Source: Mytilus trossulus
Lineage: Eukaryota > Mollusca > Bivalvia > Mytilida > Mytilidae
Direction of reading: 5' to 3'
Length of the DNA: 64,000 bases
Assembly: GCF_036588685.1 (NCBI RefSeq)
Contig: NC_086374.1
Span: 34,154,886-34,218,885, forward strand
A model generated the notes under the pieces. That model did no database searches and was not told the origin of the DNA. It saw only the letters and a list, made by a program, of their open reading frames with translations. Below are positions 1 to 12,425 of this stretch, piece after piece. Each line of letters begins with the position of its first letter. The stretch's first letter is position 1. The position numbers and the translations under genes were made by a program.

Positions 1-757
1 TGTTTGTGCTGTTTTAGACCCTTCTAAAACGAAATTTGTTTAACATGCACACGTATGAAAATTTCGGTTTTTATCCAACGCAATCATAGGTTTGAACGTA
101 GTTTTCAATTTAGACTCGTTTATATTTTTTTGTTTGGGCTTTGTATCATATTTTCCCTCCGGTTTATATGATCCGTTCATCCTATATTGACTCTTTAAAT
201 TCAAGAGTTTATCTAAAAAGTAGGGTACTTTTTTTTCTAAAAATGAGGATACTCTTAATATGGCCTTCCAAATACCGTTTCGATCCCTAACATCACTGAA
301 GAGACATTTATTTTCGAAATCAGGATCTGGTGTACTAAAATATATTGACACCGTATGTTTGTGGCATAACATCGCGGCCACAAGTTTAAAAAGTTTTTCT
401 GTTTAGTATTAAATTTATTTTAAGATCCATTTTGTTACATCTTGTGATCAATTTTATTTGGCAATCGCCAATGGCAGTCAGCAGGGTTCAAGAACATCAG
501 TTGTTCGACACCTGTTAGTCAAATGCGTTTTGTTGAAATATACTTTTTCACTTTTTTGGTCTTTTGAAAAATGTTGTTTGTGCTGTTTTAGACCCTTCTA
601 AAACGAAATTTGTTTAACATGCACACGTATGAAAATTCGGTTTTTATCCAACGCAATCATAGGTTTGAACGTAGTTTTCAATTTAGACTCGTATATATAT
701 ATATATATATATAACTCGTCTAAACATCAACCCAACAATGTTAGATCTGTATATATA
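1..757. repeat. Dispersed repeat with about 125-bp direct repeats at both ends
   Basis: The segment 1-112 recurs almost unchanged at 572-695, flanking about 460 bp of unique middle. An inverted copy lies at 19425-19995 and a lone copy of the 125-bp end at about 46045-46165. The 113-codon minus-strand frame at 40-381 lies inside the middle part. Because the family also exists as a solo end copy, I treat this frame as repeat-derived and not as a host gene. The right end runs into an AT microsatellite (694-712) and a minus-strand SINE tail (about 713-757). The layout could be a terminal-direct-repeat element or a tandem unit of about 570 bp; I see no reverse transcriptase in it. Confidence 0.7.
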
Positions 758-898
758 TATATATTCATATATCTTGAAAACAGTACTTATACAAGTCATC
801 GCGATAAGTTTGGCTTACAACCACGTTCATATTAGATTCACCATTAGTCATTAAATTTCATAACTAATATCAACTATTTTCTATTATTCTGATTTCAG

Positions 899-2071
899 GA
901 AGACGGTTCAAAAGGACATTGCAACCACTGAACAATGATTGCAACGGACAAGATCCAAAAAGAGTTTACGGTGTTGATTCCGGAAGATCATGTAACTATC
1001 TTAAGATATGTCAAGAGTAAGTATTATTATCCTTAGTTTTTTTGGTTCAACATGTGGATAGGGGATGCGTTTTACATTTTCTGTTTTGATCCCGGAAGGC
1101 ATCATTTAGGCGGATGGGCGGTTGCCAAACAGTGTCCGTGCTTTAAATCATGAAACGTTCAACCAAATCTTTTCTAATTCAAATATGTTGTTCCTGATGA
1201 CAAAATGGAGGTCAAGTCGATGTTGATGATTGTCACTTTTACCGTTCAACAATTATGTTCCTTGTTATATTGAAAATGTCAGGCAACAAATAAATGTTAA
1301 AAAATTCGGTTTGCTGTTACTTTGACAGCTTTTTAATTTGTTATATTCTAAACAACGAATCATGAAAATGAAACTCTCTAGTGTGCATTTACTGAAACAT
1401 TCGGTTGGCCAAAGATTTTGAATACTATTAATCAATTCTTTAAGAATCTCATCTTTTTCAATTAAAAACTTCCGTTATAACATCTTATCATTCAGCAAGA
1501 TTTGATATCTTTCACCATTAGAAATGTTTTTCTATTTTCACTCAAACAAATTGCAAAACACTGAAAATGTCTCTTTTTTAAATGTTATATCATTAATCAA
1601 ATTACGCTTTGCAATACAACTGATTCGATATTATCAATACTGAGATTGTGAGTTCGAATCCTGTACGGAGCAGTATTTACTAGTATTGTCAGTTTTCATA
1701 CTGAAGGGACGGTTGGTCTCTCCTGGCACTCTGGCTTCCTCCACTAATAAAAACTGACCGCTACGAAATAGCATAATAGAGTTATAAGTAGCGTTAAAAC
1801 ACCAACCAACCAATCAATTAATCAATCAATAAATCTCGCATTTGTTATTAATAGAACACAATTCTATTGGTAATCTTAATTGTAAATATATTACCTTCGT
1901 TTATGAGATTTTTCTAATTTTAGGGTCGCAGTGGTAAACGGAAACAGGGTATTCACAGATTGTGGCAATGTACACATTACATCGCCGCTTGCATATATAT
2001 GTGTATGCTGTCCATGGGTTACTGTCATCAATCCAAAAGGAAGCGAGTGTACATGTACAAAGATGGGTTGA
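899..2071 (+). CDS. Secreted cysteine-rich precursor, C-terminal exons (paralogue 1, partial)
   Basis: Two exons are clear: 899-1016 (acceptor tttcag, donor gtaagt) and 1924-2071 (acceptor ttttag, stop TGA 2069-2071), joined in phase 2. An AATAAA signal follows at 2128-2133. The frame opens with RRFKR, a furin-type site, then about 82 residues with nine Cys, including a CVCC cluster and a C-terminal CTC six residues from the end. The minus-strand gene ending at 24529 has the same two exons in the same phases. In the last exon 31 of 48 aligned residues are identical by my count, while the introns do not resemble each other, so exons are conserved and introns are not. Exons for signal peptide and propeptide should lie upstream, but 1-835 is repeat, so they are outside the window or lost. 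I do not recognise the peptide family. CxCC followed by a terminal CxC recalls cystine-knot cytokines or secreted defence peptides, but that is only a resemblance. Confidence 0.7.
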
Positions 2072-2133
2072 TCAACTGTTAATGACTTACCGAAGGCGAT
2101 TTGTATTAAGTTGAAGATGACTTAGAAAATAAA

Positions 2134-2778
2134 GCATTTGATGTTTTCAGAAATTTTGAATTCTTGTTCTTTTGATTTTATATAATCAATTATTTACTAG
2201 ATTTCGATAGTGTCAATTCCAATACCCTATAATTCTGTATACCACATCAATACTCTCACTTTAACTTTTAAATTACTGAAATGCTCATTTATTTGTAAGA
2301 AACAATGGTCCATCAACAATCGCCTTTTATAGTCAAGCTTTTAGTACATGTATTGTGCACACATCTTATGGTTTTAATATAGACTACTAATTAACCCTTA
2401 GAGCTATATTTGTGTTGGCTTTTTTTTTTTGGCGAGTAACTGGCATAATTTCTAAAAGTTGTTTAAGTCAATTCAGTCTAATTCAGGCTGTTGACATCAT
2501 TTATTTGATCATGACGTTAACATTTCTTTAACCTTGACCAATTAAACAGTGATTGGCATTGCTTTTTTATAATCTTCGGAGTAATGCTTAAAATGAGATA
2601 TAATTATTATTCAGTAAAAGTTTTGTAACGATCAAGATCAATAAAAAAGAATAGTATTGGAATATCACCAAAAGTCTTGCACAAATGATTTAGGTTTTGT
2701 TATAAATTTAGACACTAAAGTCCCATACCAATAATACAATCATGTTTATCGGCTTTTTCTTCCATCCTAACGTTATTT
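2134..2778. other. Non-coding AT-rich spacer
   Basis: 3' flank of the Cys-rich gene. I see no splice-bounded exon or recognisable repeat here. The 62-codon minus frame at 2715-2903 runs into the palindromic array of the next element and is not a gene. Confidence 0.5.
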
Positions 2779-3671
2779 GTATATGTTCCGGACCATATGA
2801 GTATCTGGACCATACGCGTATGGTCATGACCATATGGGTATATACTCGTATGGTCCGACCATACGCGTATGGTCGGGGTAATCAATACTTTTAAACTCTT
2901 CATTAGGTGTGACCCTTCTAATGTTACGTCACTAAAATGTCATTGTATTAAGCATTAAAAAAACGTATAAAAAAACAGTTTCACACAGTTAATATTACTT
3001 ACTATTTGTAAGTACAATTATAAGAAGATGTCAAAAACAAATGAACATATTGTAAAAGGAATTTAATTGATTAAAGTAAAATATTTAAAGTGTATGTTTC
3101 TTTATTTTTTTTCTATTCCTTATTTCTATACTTTTGTTTTAATCTTAAAAGTAGCATTTTAGAGCCATGAACTAGCTACTGCCTTTATCTAATTTGATCT
3201 GTTATATTCATTTTACGATATTGGAGATCTAGAGTTTCTCAAAAACATTGTAGACACATCGGAATTGTCCGAGTCGATATCACTGCACGCAGCCAAAAAA
3301 AGCAATCACAGAAAAGCTACATGTATGGTACCGTGAGAATCACATTCTAAGTATACAAAAGCACACACGAATACACTTAGCGATGAAAACTAAGATCAAC
3401 TGACTGTGGCATCAATATTAAATGTTTATGTAGCTTTTGAAATGTAAAATTAATACGTTTTATTTCTATTGTATATTTGAAAAAAATACCTATATGGTCC
3501 AAATACTCATATGGTCCGGCCCGTTAATAACCAAACGAGTATAATACTCATATGGTCCGACCATACGCGTACGGTCGGACCATACGCGTATGGTCGGACC
3601 ATATGCGTATACTCATATGGTCATGACCATACGCGTATGGTCCAAATACTCATATGGTCCGGAACATATAC
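2779..3671. mobile_element. 893-bp TIR element with arms made of GACCATACGCGTATGGTC palindromes
   Basis: The left end (2779, GTATATGTTCCGGACC) is the inverted complement of the right end (to 3671, GGTCCGGAACATATAC). Both arms continue as arrays of the self-complementary motif GACCATACGCGTATGGTC and variants GACCATATGAGTAT: about 110 bp on the left and 180 bp on the right. The middle (about 2890-3485) is AT-rich and has no gene. The open frame at 3511-3879 is an accident of the array. The layout is that of a non-autonomous DNA transposon; I could not define a target-site duplication. Confidence 0.65.
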
Positions 3672-4019
3672 ATATATAATATCATATGCAAAAAATGGGG
3701 GAAAAAATGTAATCGAAAAGGTAATAACACATGTAGCAGAACAGGACGGAGCGAAAAAGGAAAAATTGATAACAGATCACAAGACTAATAGATTAAAACA
3801 GACAAAACCATCGCCAAACAAAATAACTGCTAAACACTACACAGAAAATAAAAAAATGAGCAACTGGAACCCCACATAAAACCGGAGGTGATTTCTGTAG
3901 CTTCGGATTGGTAACTTTAGTTCATGCTCCACTAGTGGCACACAATTAAGAAATAAAAAGATAAAGACAGAAAATAATTTAAAAGAATGAATAACTGATA
4001 AAGCTGCCCAAAATTTTCA

Positions 4020-4300
4020 AGAGATAGAACTGTCTGGACCTCTGTTATGGTAGAGCTATCAGAATCTGTTCTTGGGTAGAAATTTCAGAATCATTTCTAA
4101 GGTAGAACTGTTTAAAACTGTTCTATGGTGGAGGTGTTCAAAACTGTTCTAGGGTTATAACTTCAAAAACTGTTATAGATTAGAACTTCCAAATATACTT
4201 ATGGTTATATTACTTCCAAATCTGTTATAAGTTAAAACTTCCAAATATGTATCAGGTTAGAACTACTCCAGTTAGAGACTGTTCTAGGGGCCAATTTGTC
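4020..4300. repeat. Degenerate minisatellite, about 30-bp AGAACTG/CTGTTCTA units
   Basis: Repeated variants of 'tagaactgtt..aaactgttctagggt' follow each other with drift. The same motif family forms a cleaner array at about 33415-33720. Confidence 0.65.
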
Positions 4301-4321
4301 TTGAAAGTTCCTGACACATTT

Positions 4322-4590
4322 TTAAGACAGGTTAAATCTGATCCAAACTGAAGATGCAGTCAACATAGTCACCAAACTTTGAATTATTTAATTAGAGGAC
4401 AGCATTTAAATAACGGAAAATGAAGTAAAAGGTAAATACCAACTTCTTTTCATATTTCTTGAGAAAACTGTACGAAGTCTGCCTCATAAAAAATGAAGGA
4501 ATCAGTCGGCAAACAGATTGGCACATTGTTTTGTCATATGAATGCCGATTGTCTTTTGTAACAAAAACGTCCTCGAATCGTAACAAATGT
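4322..4590 (-). pseudogene. Penelope-like reverse transcriptase fragment
   Basis: The minus strand aligns by eye with the finger/palm part of the intact reverse transcriptase at 52577-54751 (its segment around 52990-53230). It includes the stretch equivalent to 'agtcaccaaa(c/t)tttgaatt' and the end 'cgtcctc.gaa(t)cgtaacaaat'. The 64-codon frame at 4392-4586 is the surviving part. It has insertions, deletions and stops relative to the intact copy, so it is a dead, truncated copy of a related element. Confidence 0.65.
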
Positions 4591-4730
4591 TACCTTTCCA
4601 CGTCAGTTTTAATCTAGCGTCGTACTACAGTACATGATATATAAGCCTTAAATAAGACATGAAGATGTTACTTTTACAGATCAGCTAAATTATCTTAAGT
4701 AAAGGAACCTACAAATTAATGTAAGATACA
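4590..4730. repeat. About 135-bp segment, inverted copy at 25180-25315
   Basis: The sequence from 'acctttccacgtca' through 'tctagcgtcgtactacagtac' to 'cctacaaattaatgtaa' matches the reverse complement of 25180-25315 with scattered differences. It adjoins the Penelope fragment here but lies inside an intron in the other place, so it is a dispersed repeat or a small inverted duplication. Confidence 0.65.
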
Positions 4731-4865
4731 GTCACAGAAATAATTATATTTATAATTACGTCTGAACCAGTGACAACTCTGATTTATTCAGATTTATCCA
4801 TCGGATCACCAGCAGTGATGGTGATACATGGCTGTGTACATTCTGTATATACAACTCTATATGTT

Positions 4866-4975
4866 CTGTCTGAACATCAACCCAACAATGTTAGATCTGA
4901 AAATTTGCTTTCGCAAATTTTTTGTACTTGCCTCGCCGGGATTCGAACGCATGCTATTGAGATATCGTGACATAT
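4866..4975 (-). mobile_element. tRNA-derived SINE, 5'-truncated
   Basis: Read on the minus strand it has a tRNA box B (GTTCGAATCC, inside 'gcgttcgaatcccggcgagg'), then the tail 'tctaacattgttgggttgatg'. The 5' part with box A is missing. A fuller copy is at 25346-25519 and a tail-only piece lies at about 713-757. Confidence 0.7.
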
Positions 4976-5480
4976 ATAGATATGGGAAGATGTGGTGTGA
5001 GTGCCAATGAGACAAATCTCCATCCAAAAAAAGCAATTTAAAATAGTAAACCATTATAGGTCAATGTACGGCCTTCAACACGCGGCCTTGGCTAACACCG
5101 AATAACAAGCTATAAAGGGCCCCAAAATTACTAGTGTACAACCATTCAAACGGGAAAACCAACGGTCTAATTTATTAAAAAAACGAGAAATGAGAAACAC
5201 GTATAAATTACATAAACAAACGACAACTACTGTACATCAGATTCCTGACTTAGGACAGGTGCAAACATTTGCAGCGGGATTAAACGTTGTAATTGTTCCA
5301 ACCCTTCTCCCTTTTTCTGGAACAATAGCATAACATCACAACATAGAAAAACACACGATAAAATATCAATTGGCAGGCTTAACTCAATCAAAAAACGTAA
5401 ATCAATACACTATGAAATTAAACTTTTTATGTGTAGAACAGTAAGATTTATTTTTTGTAAATTGTTATTACATTTTTTTG
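4976..5480. repeat. Mussel-type dispersed repeat, reverse orientation
   Basis: It starts with the complement of 'ctcattggcactcacaccacatcttcc' and continues through 'cctgacttaggacaggtgcaaacatttgcagcggg'. I recognise this as a common dispersed mussel sequence. It has no coding content of its own. Confidence 0.45.
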
Positions 5481-7944
5481 TGCTATGCTTATCTAGTCAG
5501 CAAAATATCTGAGGATCTGAAATGGACATTGAAACATATATACTTACTAGCGAATTTACCAAATTCCATATGTTCTCCCTCTTTCGAGTGGGATGTTTAT
5601 TGCAAACAAGGAATACAAATTCACATTTATGTTGATTAGAATACGCCCCTTAACAGTTAGTTCGGCTATATTGAAGAGTGGCATATTTTCATAATGGAGG
5701 TAAAATTGGTCTAAAAAATATGGAAAAACATCATAAAAACAGAGCAGATGCTTGGAAACATGATATAACATATATATATATATATATTTCCCAGAATCTC
5801 GTACTATTTCCACCTCTTTATAAAAAAAAATCAATATGGCCGAACTAACTGTGAAGTGTCCTATTTTTCCCAAAAGAGGCACATATTTTATAACTTGTAT
5901 AACCTGAGATCAGGAAATTACCAAACTCTGTACCATATTCCTTCGGAACCTTGGCTTAATAAGTAAGGAAATTTATACTTGTATATTAACACAAAGTTTG
6001 CCTGTTGTTTATATGTTACTTTAAGTTCATGTAGTCCTTTGATATTTTGAAAACCCACAGGTTTTTTTTATATGTATTGACTGATTACAATTTTTACAGT
6101 GTTGTCGTTTTTCAAGTAATTTACTCAATGTTTAAAAAAACCCATTAAACATGTACTTTCTAACATAATTATACTAGAGCTTATTTGTTGTTATGTATAT
6201 ATGCCAAGTTTTAATGTCATCATTGTCTTATACACATGTATATTGATTGACGTATGAACCATCAACTGACAAGAAGATTCCTTATTTAAGTTATTTGACA
6301 GCATATGGCATTCTAATTAGTAAAGTAGTTTGGTAATCTGCAGACAGGACAATGAACATGAAGTGGGGTTTAACTAGTCTTTCTTGTTTAAATCTCAATC
6401 CTCAAACTGATAACCAAATGATTATTTCATATGTTGTGTTACTGGTAATCTTGATCAGAGAATAACTCAGGATCATAACATGAAATAGGGTTATAGTAAT
6501 GCCTGAATGAATTGTGAATTTATCGAAATTGTGCCTCATAGATTGTATATATATATCATTATCATGGTTTAGTGCAATATTTTTTTATGTCTTTTTTTTT
6601 AATTGCATAATTGAATTCCTTGCTAATAAAATTCTACCTCACATTTTCTTTTATAAATATATGAGACTTAAGAAATCAAAAACTAGAAAAATAATTCAGA
6701 TATAATTCTTATTTTTACTGATTTGCTCTGTAGTTGTCACTAACTGTTGTCATTGTCCTCTTTGGCTCTCTTTAAACATATACAAAACTATTTGTTTTAC
6801 ATGATTTATGCATTGTCATACCTATATACCCCTTTTTACATTATGTCCAGTGATCCTTGTAACAAATAAAGATGCTTTCAAAATTGATTAAAGAAAGAGA
6901 TCTGCAAATAACTTAAAACTTAAATATGAAAATTTCCAATAAAAAATAAATTATGTTACTAAAAATTTATATTCCAAGAAAGGCTTACGTGTCATGTCAT
7001 ATTATTCTATTAAAACTATCTAAATTAATGATCATGTATGCCCATTCTGTAGAATGAAGAATTGAATTATATTTATTTCTGATTATCTAAATACTAATTT
7101 TCTGTGTGTTGCCCATTTGCATCATTATATAAATCCATGATGCAATATCATTATGATCAATGACAGGTAAAACAGGCGAGACATTCAAGGCCTTGAAGGG
7201 TGGTTTTTATATTTCCATGTAAACTTTAAACATGCAACCATGTTACTAAGCATATTGTAGTTTATCCAGAATAACTTTGCTGTGGTTTAAGATAAATACA
7301 CTTTTGAACTACTTATTTAGTGATTAATCATATTGAATTTTTACATATTTTGATGAGATAGATATTTCATATAACTATGAAAATTAGTTAAAAATTAGTT
7401 AATGAATGAATAGTGCAGTTATATGTGTACATTCAGTTGTTTATCATTTATTGGTCTGTTAGTGCTTATGATATTAAATGTGTACACATTTGTTTTATTA
7501 TTTAGCTGCTTTTATAATGTACTGTTATAGAAAGTTTTTAGTTTTAAATCTTCTTTGCTGAATTCCAGTTTATATACTGTTGATACATGTTACCTGAACA
7601 TGCTGAATGAATATGTTTGGATATTATGCATTTAATTTATAAAAAATGCAAGATTCTTTACTAAAAGTGTGCTATTCTACATGTTTATTGTAACATAATC
7701 AATAAATTTATATGCTGTTGCTATTTAAAAATAAATACACAGAAATTTATAGTGTTGTTTATTGCCTCTCCTGGGTTTATAAGTAAAGACTTTTTTTTCT
7801 TAAAGTCCTGAATATAAAACTGCATGCTATGAAATCTGATATTCCATTGGCAATGATCTCCTATACTGACCATCAAGCCATTTCTAGTTGAACAAAATTC
7901 AGAAGAAAGAGGCAGGGGTTTCTTTAAAATAAACAATAGTATTT
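5481..7944. other. AT-rich sequence without recognisable genes
   Basis: Short open frames on both strands are what AT-rich DNA gives by chance. I see no exon flanked by good splice sites, no domain and no clear repeat except a short TA run at about 5770-5787. Confidence 0.5.
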
Positions 7945-8217
7945 GTGGTACCTAACACTACAGGGAGATAACTCTGTAAAATCAGCAGAAGGTTTTAGTG
8001 ACGTTGTGTTCATAAGAGAATATTAAGCTTCTCAATGATCAAAATAAGTGTTTGTGAAACTGCTATATCAACCAGTGTATTTTTTCTGATAAAACGGTTG
8101 GTTCAATTTTTTTTTAAATTAGTATATTTTTGTCAAAGGGTCAAAGTAAATACTTTGACAACATTTTATGAAAATTAAACGAGCCCTATTAATTTTAGTG
8201 AAATTGTTGGGTACCAC
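7945..8217. mobile_element. 273-bp MITE with GTGGTACC ends
   Basis: Ends GTGGTACCTAACA (7945) and TGTTGGGTACCAC (to 8217) are inverted complements with one difference. The body contains 'acagggagataactctgtaaa', which I know as a common mussel repeat. There is no coding capacity. Beyond it, 8218-8755 is AT-rich with nothing I can name. Confidence 0.6.
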
Positions 8218-8755
8218 CTTAAAGAGCAAAAAGAAATTGACCTCTTAAATATTTAATCAAAAACTTAAAAAAAAAAACCCAACATATTCTCAGCAAAATT
8301 TCGAAGTGAAGCACTCTGAGATATGTTTAAATCGGAGGTTACATGTAGAACCACAACTCTTACTTACTGTAAACAATATAATTTCTGAAAAGTGCCTTAT
8401 CAGAAACATATCTATTTTTGTATTAGGCCAAAAACTAGGGTTCCTGAGCCACATACATGATTCATACATAAAATTTCATATTTTTCTGACATACAATTTG
8501 ACCAAATATTTTATATATTTATTCAACCCTAAGACATCATCAAATTTGCAAACCATTACTCAATTGGATTATTTTTTTTGTATCCTGAGCCTGAAACTAG
8601 TGTGAAATTTAACTGGTTTTTTTTTATGAAAAAAAATGAACATGAGTGACATTGGTATTAACAAAGTTACAATGCAGAAGTTAAAAAGTTAAAAACCATA
8701 AAGAACAAAACTTAAAACTTTTAAGCACTATCGAAATGAACATTTTAAAACAGAA

Positions 8756-9025
8756 ATATGGATGATCCCAGGAGTTTCAGGGCGGTAAGCAGATCATGCT
8801 CCACATGTGTGGCCCGTTCTGTTGCTCAAGTAAGTCGAAATCCATTGATTAGTAATTTGTCAGGTGCCATTTATGAAAAATATGACCGGATTAGGGTTAC
8901 AACAATAAGAATATATACATCATCAGCTGTAAAACATTACATAGCTGTCAACCAACTCATAATGGCATCCTTCCAATTTTCAAAGGGAAGATTTCAGATT
9001 AACCCCTTTGAAATCTTTGTGATAT
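8756..9025 (-). pseudogene. Penelope-like element 3'-end fragment
   Basis: It parallels 52437-52690, the 3' untranslated region and last codons of the intact element: 'aggagtttcagg..ggtaagcagatcatgctccacatg' here against 'aggggtgatctcaggtgctcc..ggtaagcagatcctgctccacatg', then the region around the stop codon and 'ggtcaaccaactcgtgatggc'. It is diverged and truncated. The plus-strand frame at 8758-9027 is a shadow. Confidence 0.65.
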
Positions 9026-9374
9026 AATTGACTTTTTTTCAAGTTTTACTTGATTTGAAATTGCCTGTTGTTAAATTTTGAAATAAACAGAAAGTGATGA
9101 ATTAAAGCCCCGCTGGCAAATTTGGTTGATAACGTCAATGTTTTCGGTCCTCATACATCCTTGGCTTTCAAATATTTGACTGTGAGTATTCCTGATGATA
9201 ATGAATTGTATAACATGTTGTTTTCCTTATTTTACCAATAGATTAGGACATTTTTTTTCTGGTACTTTTACAAATTGTAATAAAGAAAAGAACATGGACC
9301 TTTTCCTAAGGAATCTTGTCTAATCTACCTTTTGCTTTATATTGGTATATGTGTAACATACTTAATATTGCGAT

Positions 9375-9965
9375 CGGGAACCAGTCTAACGATTTTGAGT
9401 TCATTAAAAGAATGAAAAATTCGGCAAAATTTTCCCGATTTAAAAAAAAAATAAATTTATTGATTTTTCTACCGTAATTGGGGACTTGTCCCCATAATAT
9501 GAGGCAGGCATTACCTGTAAATGGGGACGAAGTATATATGAATTATTTTTTTGTAACTTAAATATTTGTTAAAAAAAAGAAACGGAAATACCGTAACGTT
9601 TCCGATTTTGGTTCTGTTGCTAGGGATTTTAGTTGTGACGTTATTTAAGTTATGACGTCATATGCAATGTAAACAAAGAAACGCTATCATCAGGTAACGT
9701 TTTTTTCATATCAAACAATTATTAAAATTGAATTTGTATTGAGATCCATGCAATGTTTTATTTTACTAGACTGATAAATAAAAAAGATTTCAAAGTCTCA
9801 TGCAAACAAGACAGTTATCTGCGCAAATGCGGGGAAAACCGGAACAGGAAGTAGATCTGAAAAAAAAAGTTAACGATTTTGAGTTCATTAGTACAATGAA
9901 AATTTTTTTTTTTTTTATTTTTTTTTATTGATTTTTCTACCGTAATTGGGGACTTCGTCCCCATA
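9375..9965. repeat. Direct repeat pair with GGGGAC..GTCCCC hairpin
   Basis: 'aacgattttgagttcatta' and 'attgatttttctaccgtaattgggg' occur in the same order near 9388-9490 and 9870-9960. Each ends in a small hairpin (ggggactt-gtcccc). The about 380 bp between them is unique. These are probably two ends or two copies of one small repeat. Confidence 0.5.
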
Positions 9966-10060
9966 TTAAAAACTTATGTCATAGTGTATCCCAAAGTAAT
10001 ATATGTTAAGCGTGAATTGCTATTTCATGGCAGTGGCTTTTTTCCGGCTCTTATTAAAAT

Positions 10061-10096
10061 CAGAGACATATAATACAATTGCATTATATGTCTCTG
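10061..10096. repeat. 36-bp near-perfect palindrome
   Basis: CAGAGACATATAATACAA is followed at once by TTGCATTATATGTCTCTG. The two 18-bp halves are inverted complements with one mismatch and no loop. Confidence 0.85.
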
Positions 10097-10099
10097 TTA

Positions 10100-10560
10100 A
10101 AATATACTAGTTCAAATAAAGGCGACAGTAGTATACCGCTGTTCAAAACTCGTTAATCTATGCACCGAAAACAAAATCGGGATAACAAACTAAAACTGAG
10201 AGAATTTTGGATAGAAAAGTACCGTGACACGTCTTATTGTAATGTGAATTCACACTCATATATAAGAGAAAATAAACGACACAACGTTAAAATATAACAC
10301 ACACAGAAACGAACCACAATATAACAATGGCCATATTTCTGACTTGGTACAGGACATTTTAAAAGAAAAAAATGGTGGATTTAACCTGGTTTTGTGGCAT
10401 GCCAAACCTCGCACCTAAATGGCAATGTTAAATATAACATTAAAATTACAACATAATATCACAGGACTACAATACAAATAAATAAGAGAACAGTTTAGAC
10501 AAAGAAACACATGAATAAAAGTTCGAGAGTCAAAAAAAGTACAAAGTTGAATAACAGTTA
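10100..10560. repeat. Dispersed mussel repeat shared with 35.9 and 51.7 kb
   Basis: It contains 'agtataccgctgttcaaaactcg', which recurs inverted at about 51755, and 'gacttggtacaggacattttaaaag..aatggtggatttaacctgg', which recurs at about 35920-35965. At 35.9 kb it adjoins Penelope-like coding remnants, so it may be untranslated sequence of such an element. 10560-11250 shows nothing recognisable. Confidence 0.5.
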
Positions 10561-11379
10561 CACTGAGGATGAAAAGTTCAAAAAGGTTGTGCCAAATACG
10601 ACTAGGGTTTTCTGCTTAGGCAAAAGATTTTCTATGATTATTTTTTCTGATTTACAGCAAACATTAACATAGATTTAAAGTAATTTTTTTCTTTCAGTTT
10701 GTACGATAACGATGTGAAGGGTCATTTTATTGTGACATGTGGGAATTTAAATAAGCACAAAAAAAAATTGATGCATAGAAAAATATTTATCTTTACAGTA
10801 GTCTTTTAAGCATATTGATATTTCGTAAAGGTATTTATCACCAGTCTTTTGCAGATTGTACCGAGCATTTACAATATTCATAGTTTGCTGAAATGTAGAT
10901 TCAGTTAAAAATAACAACAGTGTTAAAATGTTTAAAATGAATACAAGAAGATGATGAGTAGTTCATAAACATAAACCCAACAAAACAAAAACCTCCATAT
11001 TAACTGATGTATATTATGATAGTTGAACAGGTTAATCATGGCTGTGAACAATTTAAACATGGAGTTAACTTTTATAATTCTCTTCGCATTCCAGATCAGA
11101 CAAGTACTCAGCATAGTAGAATATTCCTCTGAAATGCTAGCTTTATAAAGAATAACAATGGTTATATCAATATATGTAATTATATATATAATATTTTAAC
11201 GAACTGTTATTATTTGATGAGAAATGTAGTTTGCGAATTAAAAAAGTTTAATATATATATGTCGTGTACATGTTGCGATTTTGTACAGGTTATAACATGT
11301 ACAGAAATTTTGTACATGTTATAATTTGAACAAGGCAAAAATACAAGTAATATATGGCGTACGGAAAGGGTCAAAAGTA

Positions 11380-11790
11380 AATTATTTCGCATATGCTACA
11401 GTTAATACAGCGTATGCTATATAAACTACAGCTTAAGCTATAATTTATGTACCCTATGCTGTAATTAATGTCGCTTAGGCTATAATATGTAGCATATGCT
11501 GTAATTTATACAGCATATGCTATAATTTATACAGCATATGCTATAATTAATACAGCATATGCTATATTAAATGCAGCCTATGCTGTAATTAACAGCATAT
11601 GCAGCTTAAGCGTCCAGTTGACGTACCATAAGGGTCAAAAGGAAATACAGATTACGCTATAATTATTTAAACATGTACATTATTTACTTTTAAGTTATAA
11701 CAGTCCCGAAAGGGTCAAAAGTAAATGTAGCATAAGCTGTATTGTGCCATATGGTTATAAGGTGGGGTTACTGTCAATCACAAATGATTC
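11380..11790. repeat. Left array of AGCATATGCT / AGCTTAAGCT palindromes
   Basis: At least ten near-copies of TATAGCATATGCTGTA (some AGCTTAAGCT or AGCCTATGCT) are spaced about 20-25 bp apart. They are interspersed with 'aagggtcaaaagtaaat' at about 11363, 11632 and 11709. The mirror-image array is at 17855-18115. Confidence 0.8.
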
Positions 11791-12425
11791 TATTATTTAT
11801 TTACTGCCAATCACTCTTCAACTTTGAAGACTTTTCACAAATTAGGATAACGCCAATCAGAACCACATTTTGTTAAGGGTGTGTGAAAGTTAAAGAACAT
11901 TATGATTTAAATAATTGATAGTCGAGTTCAGAGAGTTAATGATAAAGTCGGAATATTTACATGAAATTATCATGCTTATTTTAAGGTAGCACAATACAAA
12001 AGCAACTACATTTTATCATAATTTAATTTTCAACAGTTTTTGTTACTTGTGTGAAGAATTAATGTTGCTGAGGTTTATACTAGAATTTCTTTGAGGATAT
12101 TGTAACAGATATGAATTCTTATTGAAAGAATTAAATATTTCATTTTCAAACTGCAAAAATAAAAATAAAAATATACTAGTAAAACCCCATATTGTCATTG
12201 TATACAATTATATTTCTAGAAATTCCCCATGAAGGTCATCTAAACTGACCAACTGATCATTTTTAATGTACACATGCATAACTTACTTTTTGTAACAAAA
12301 ATGAATGCAAAAAAAAAAAAATATAATTATTATTTTATGTACTAAAAGTTATAAAATCCATATTGAAAATGCAATGTGTAATTAAACTTCTGATATTATC
12401 CTGGTTTTATCTATTGTAACTGTTT

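Noticed and set aside
40-381. 113-codon minus-strand frame as a gene
   Set aside because: It lies in a dispersed repeat with other copies (19425, 46045), and the inverted copy does not keep the frame open. No known domain.
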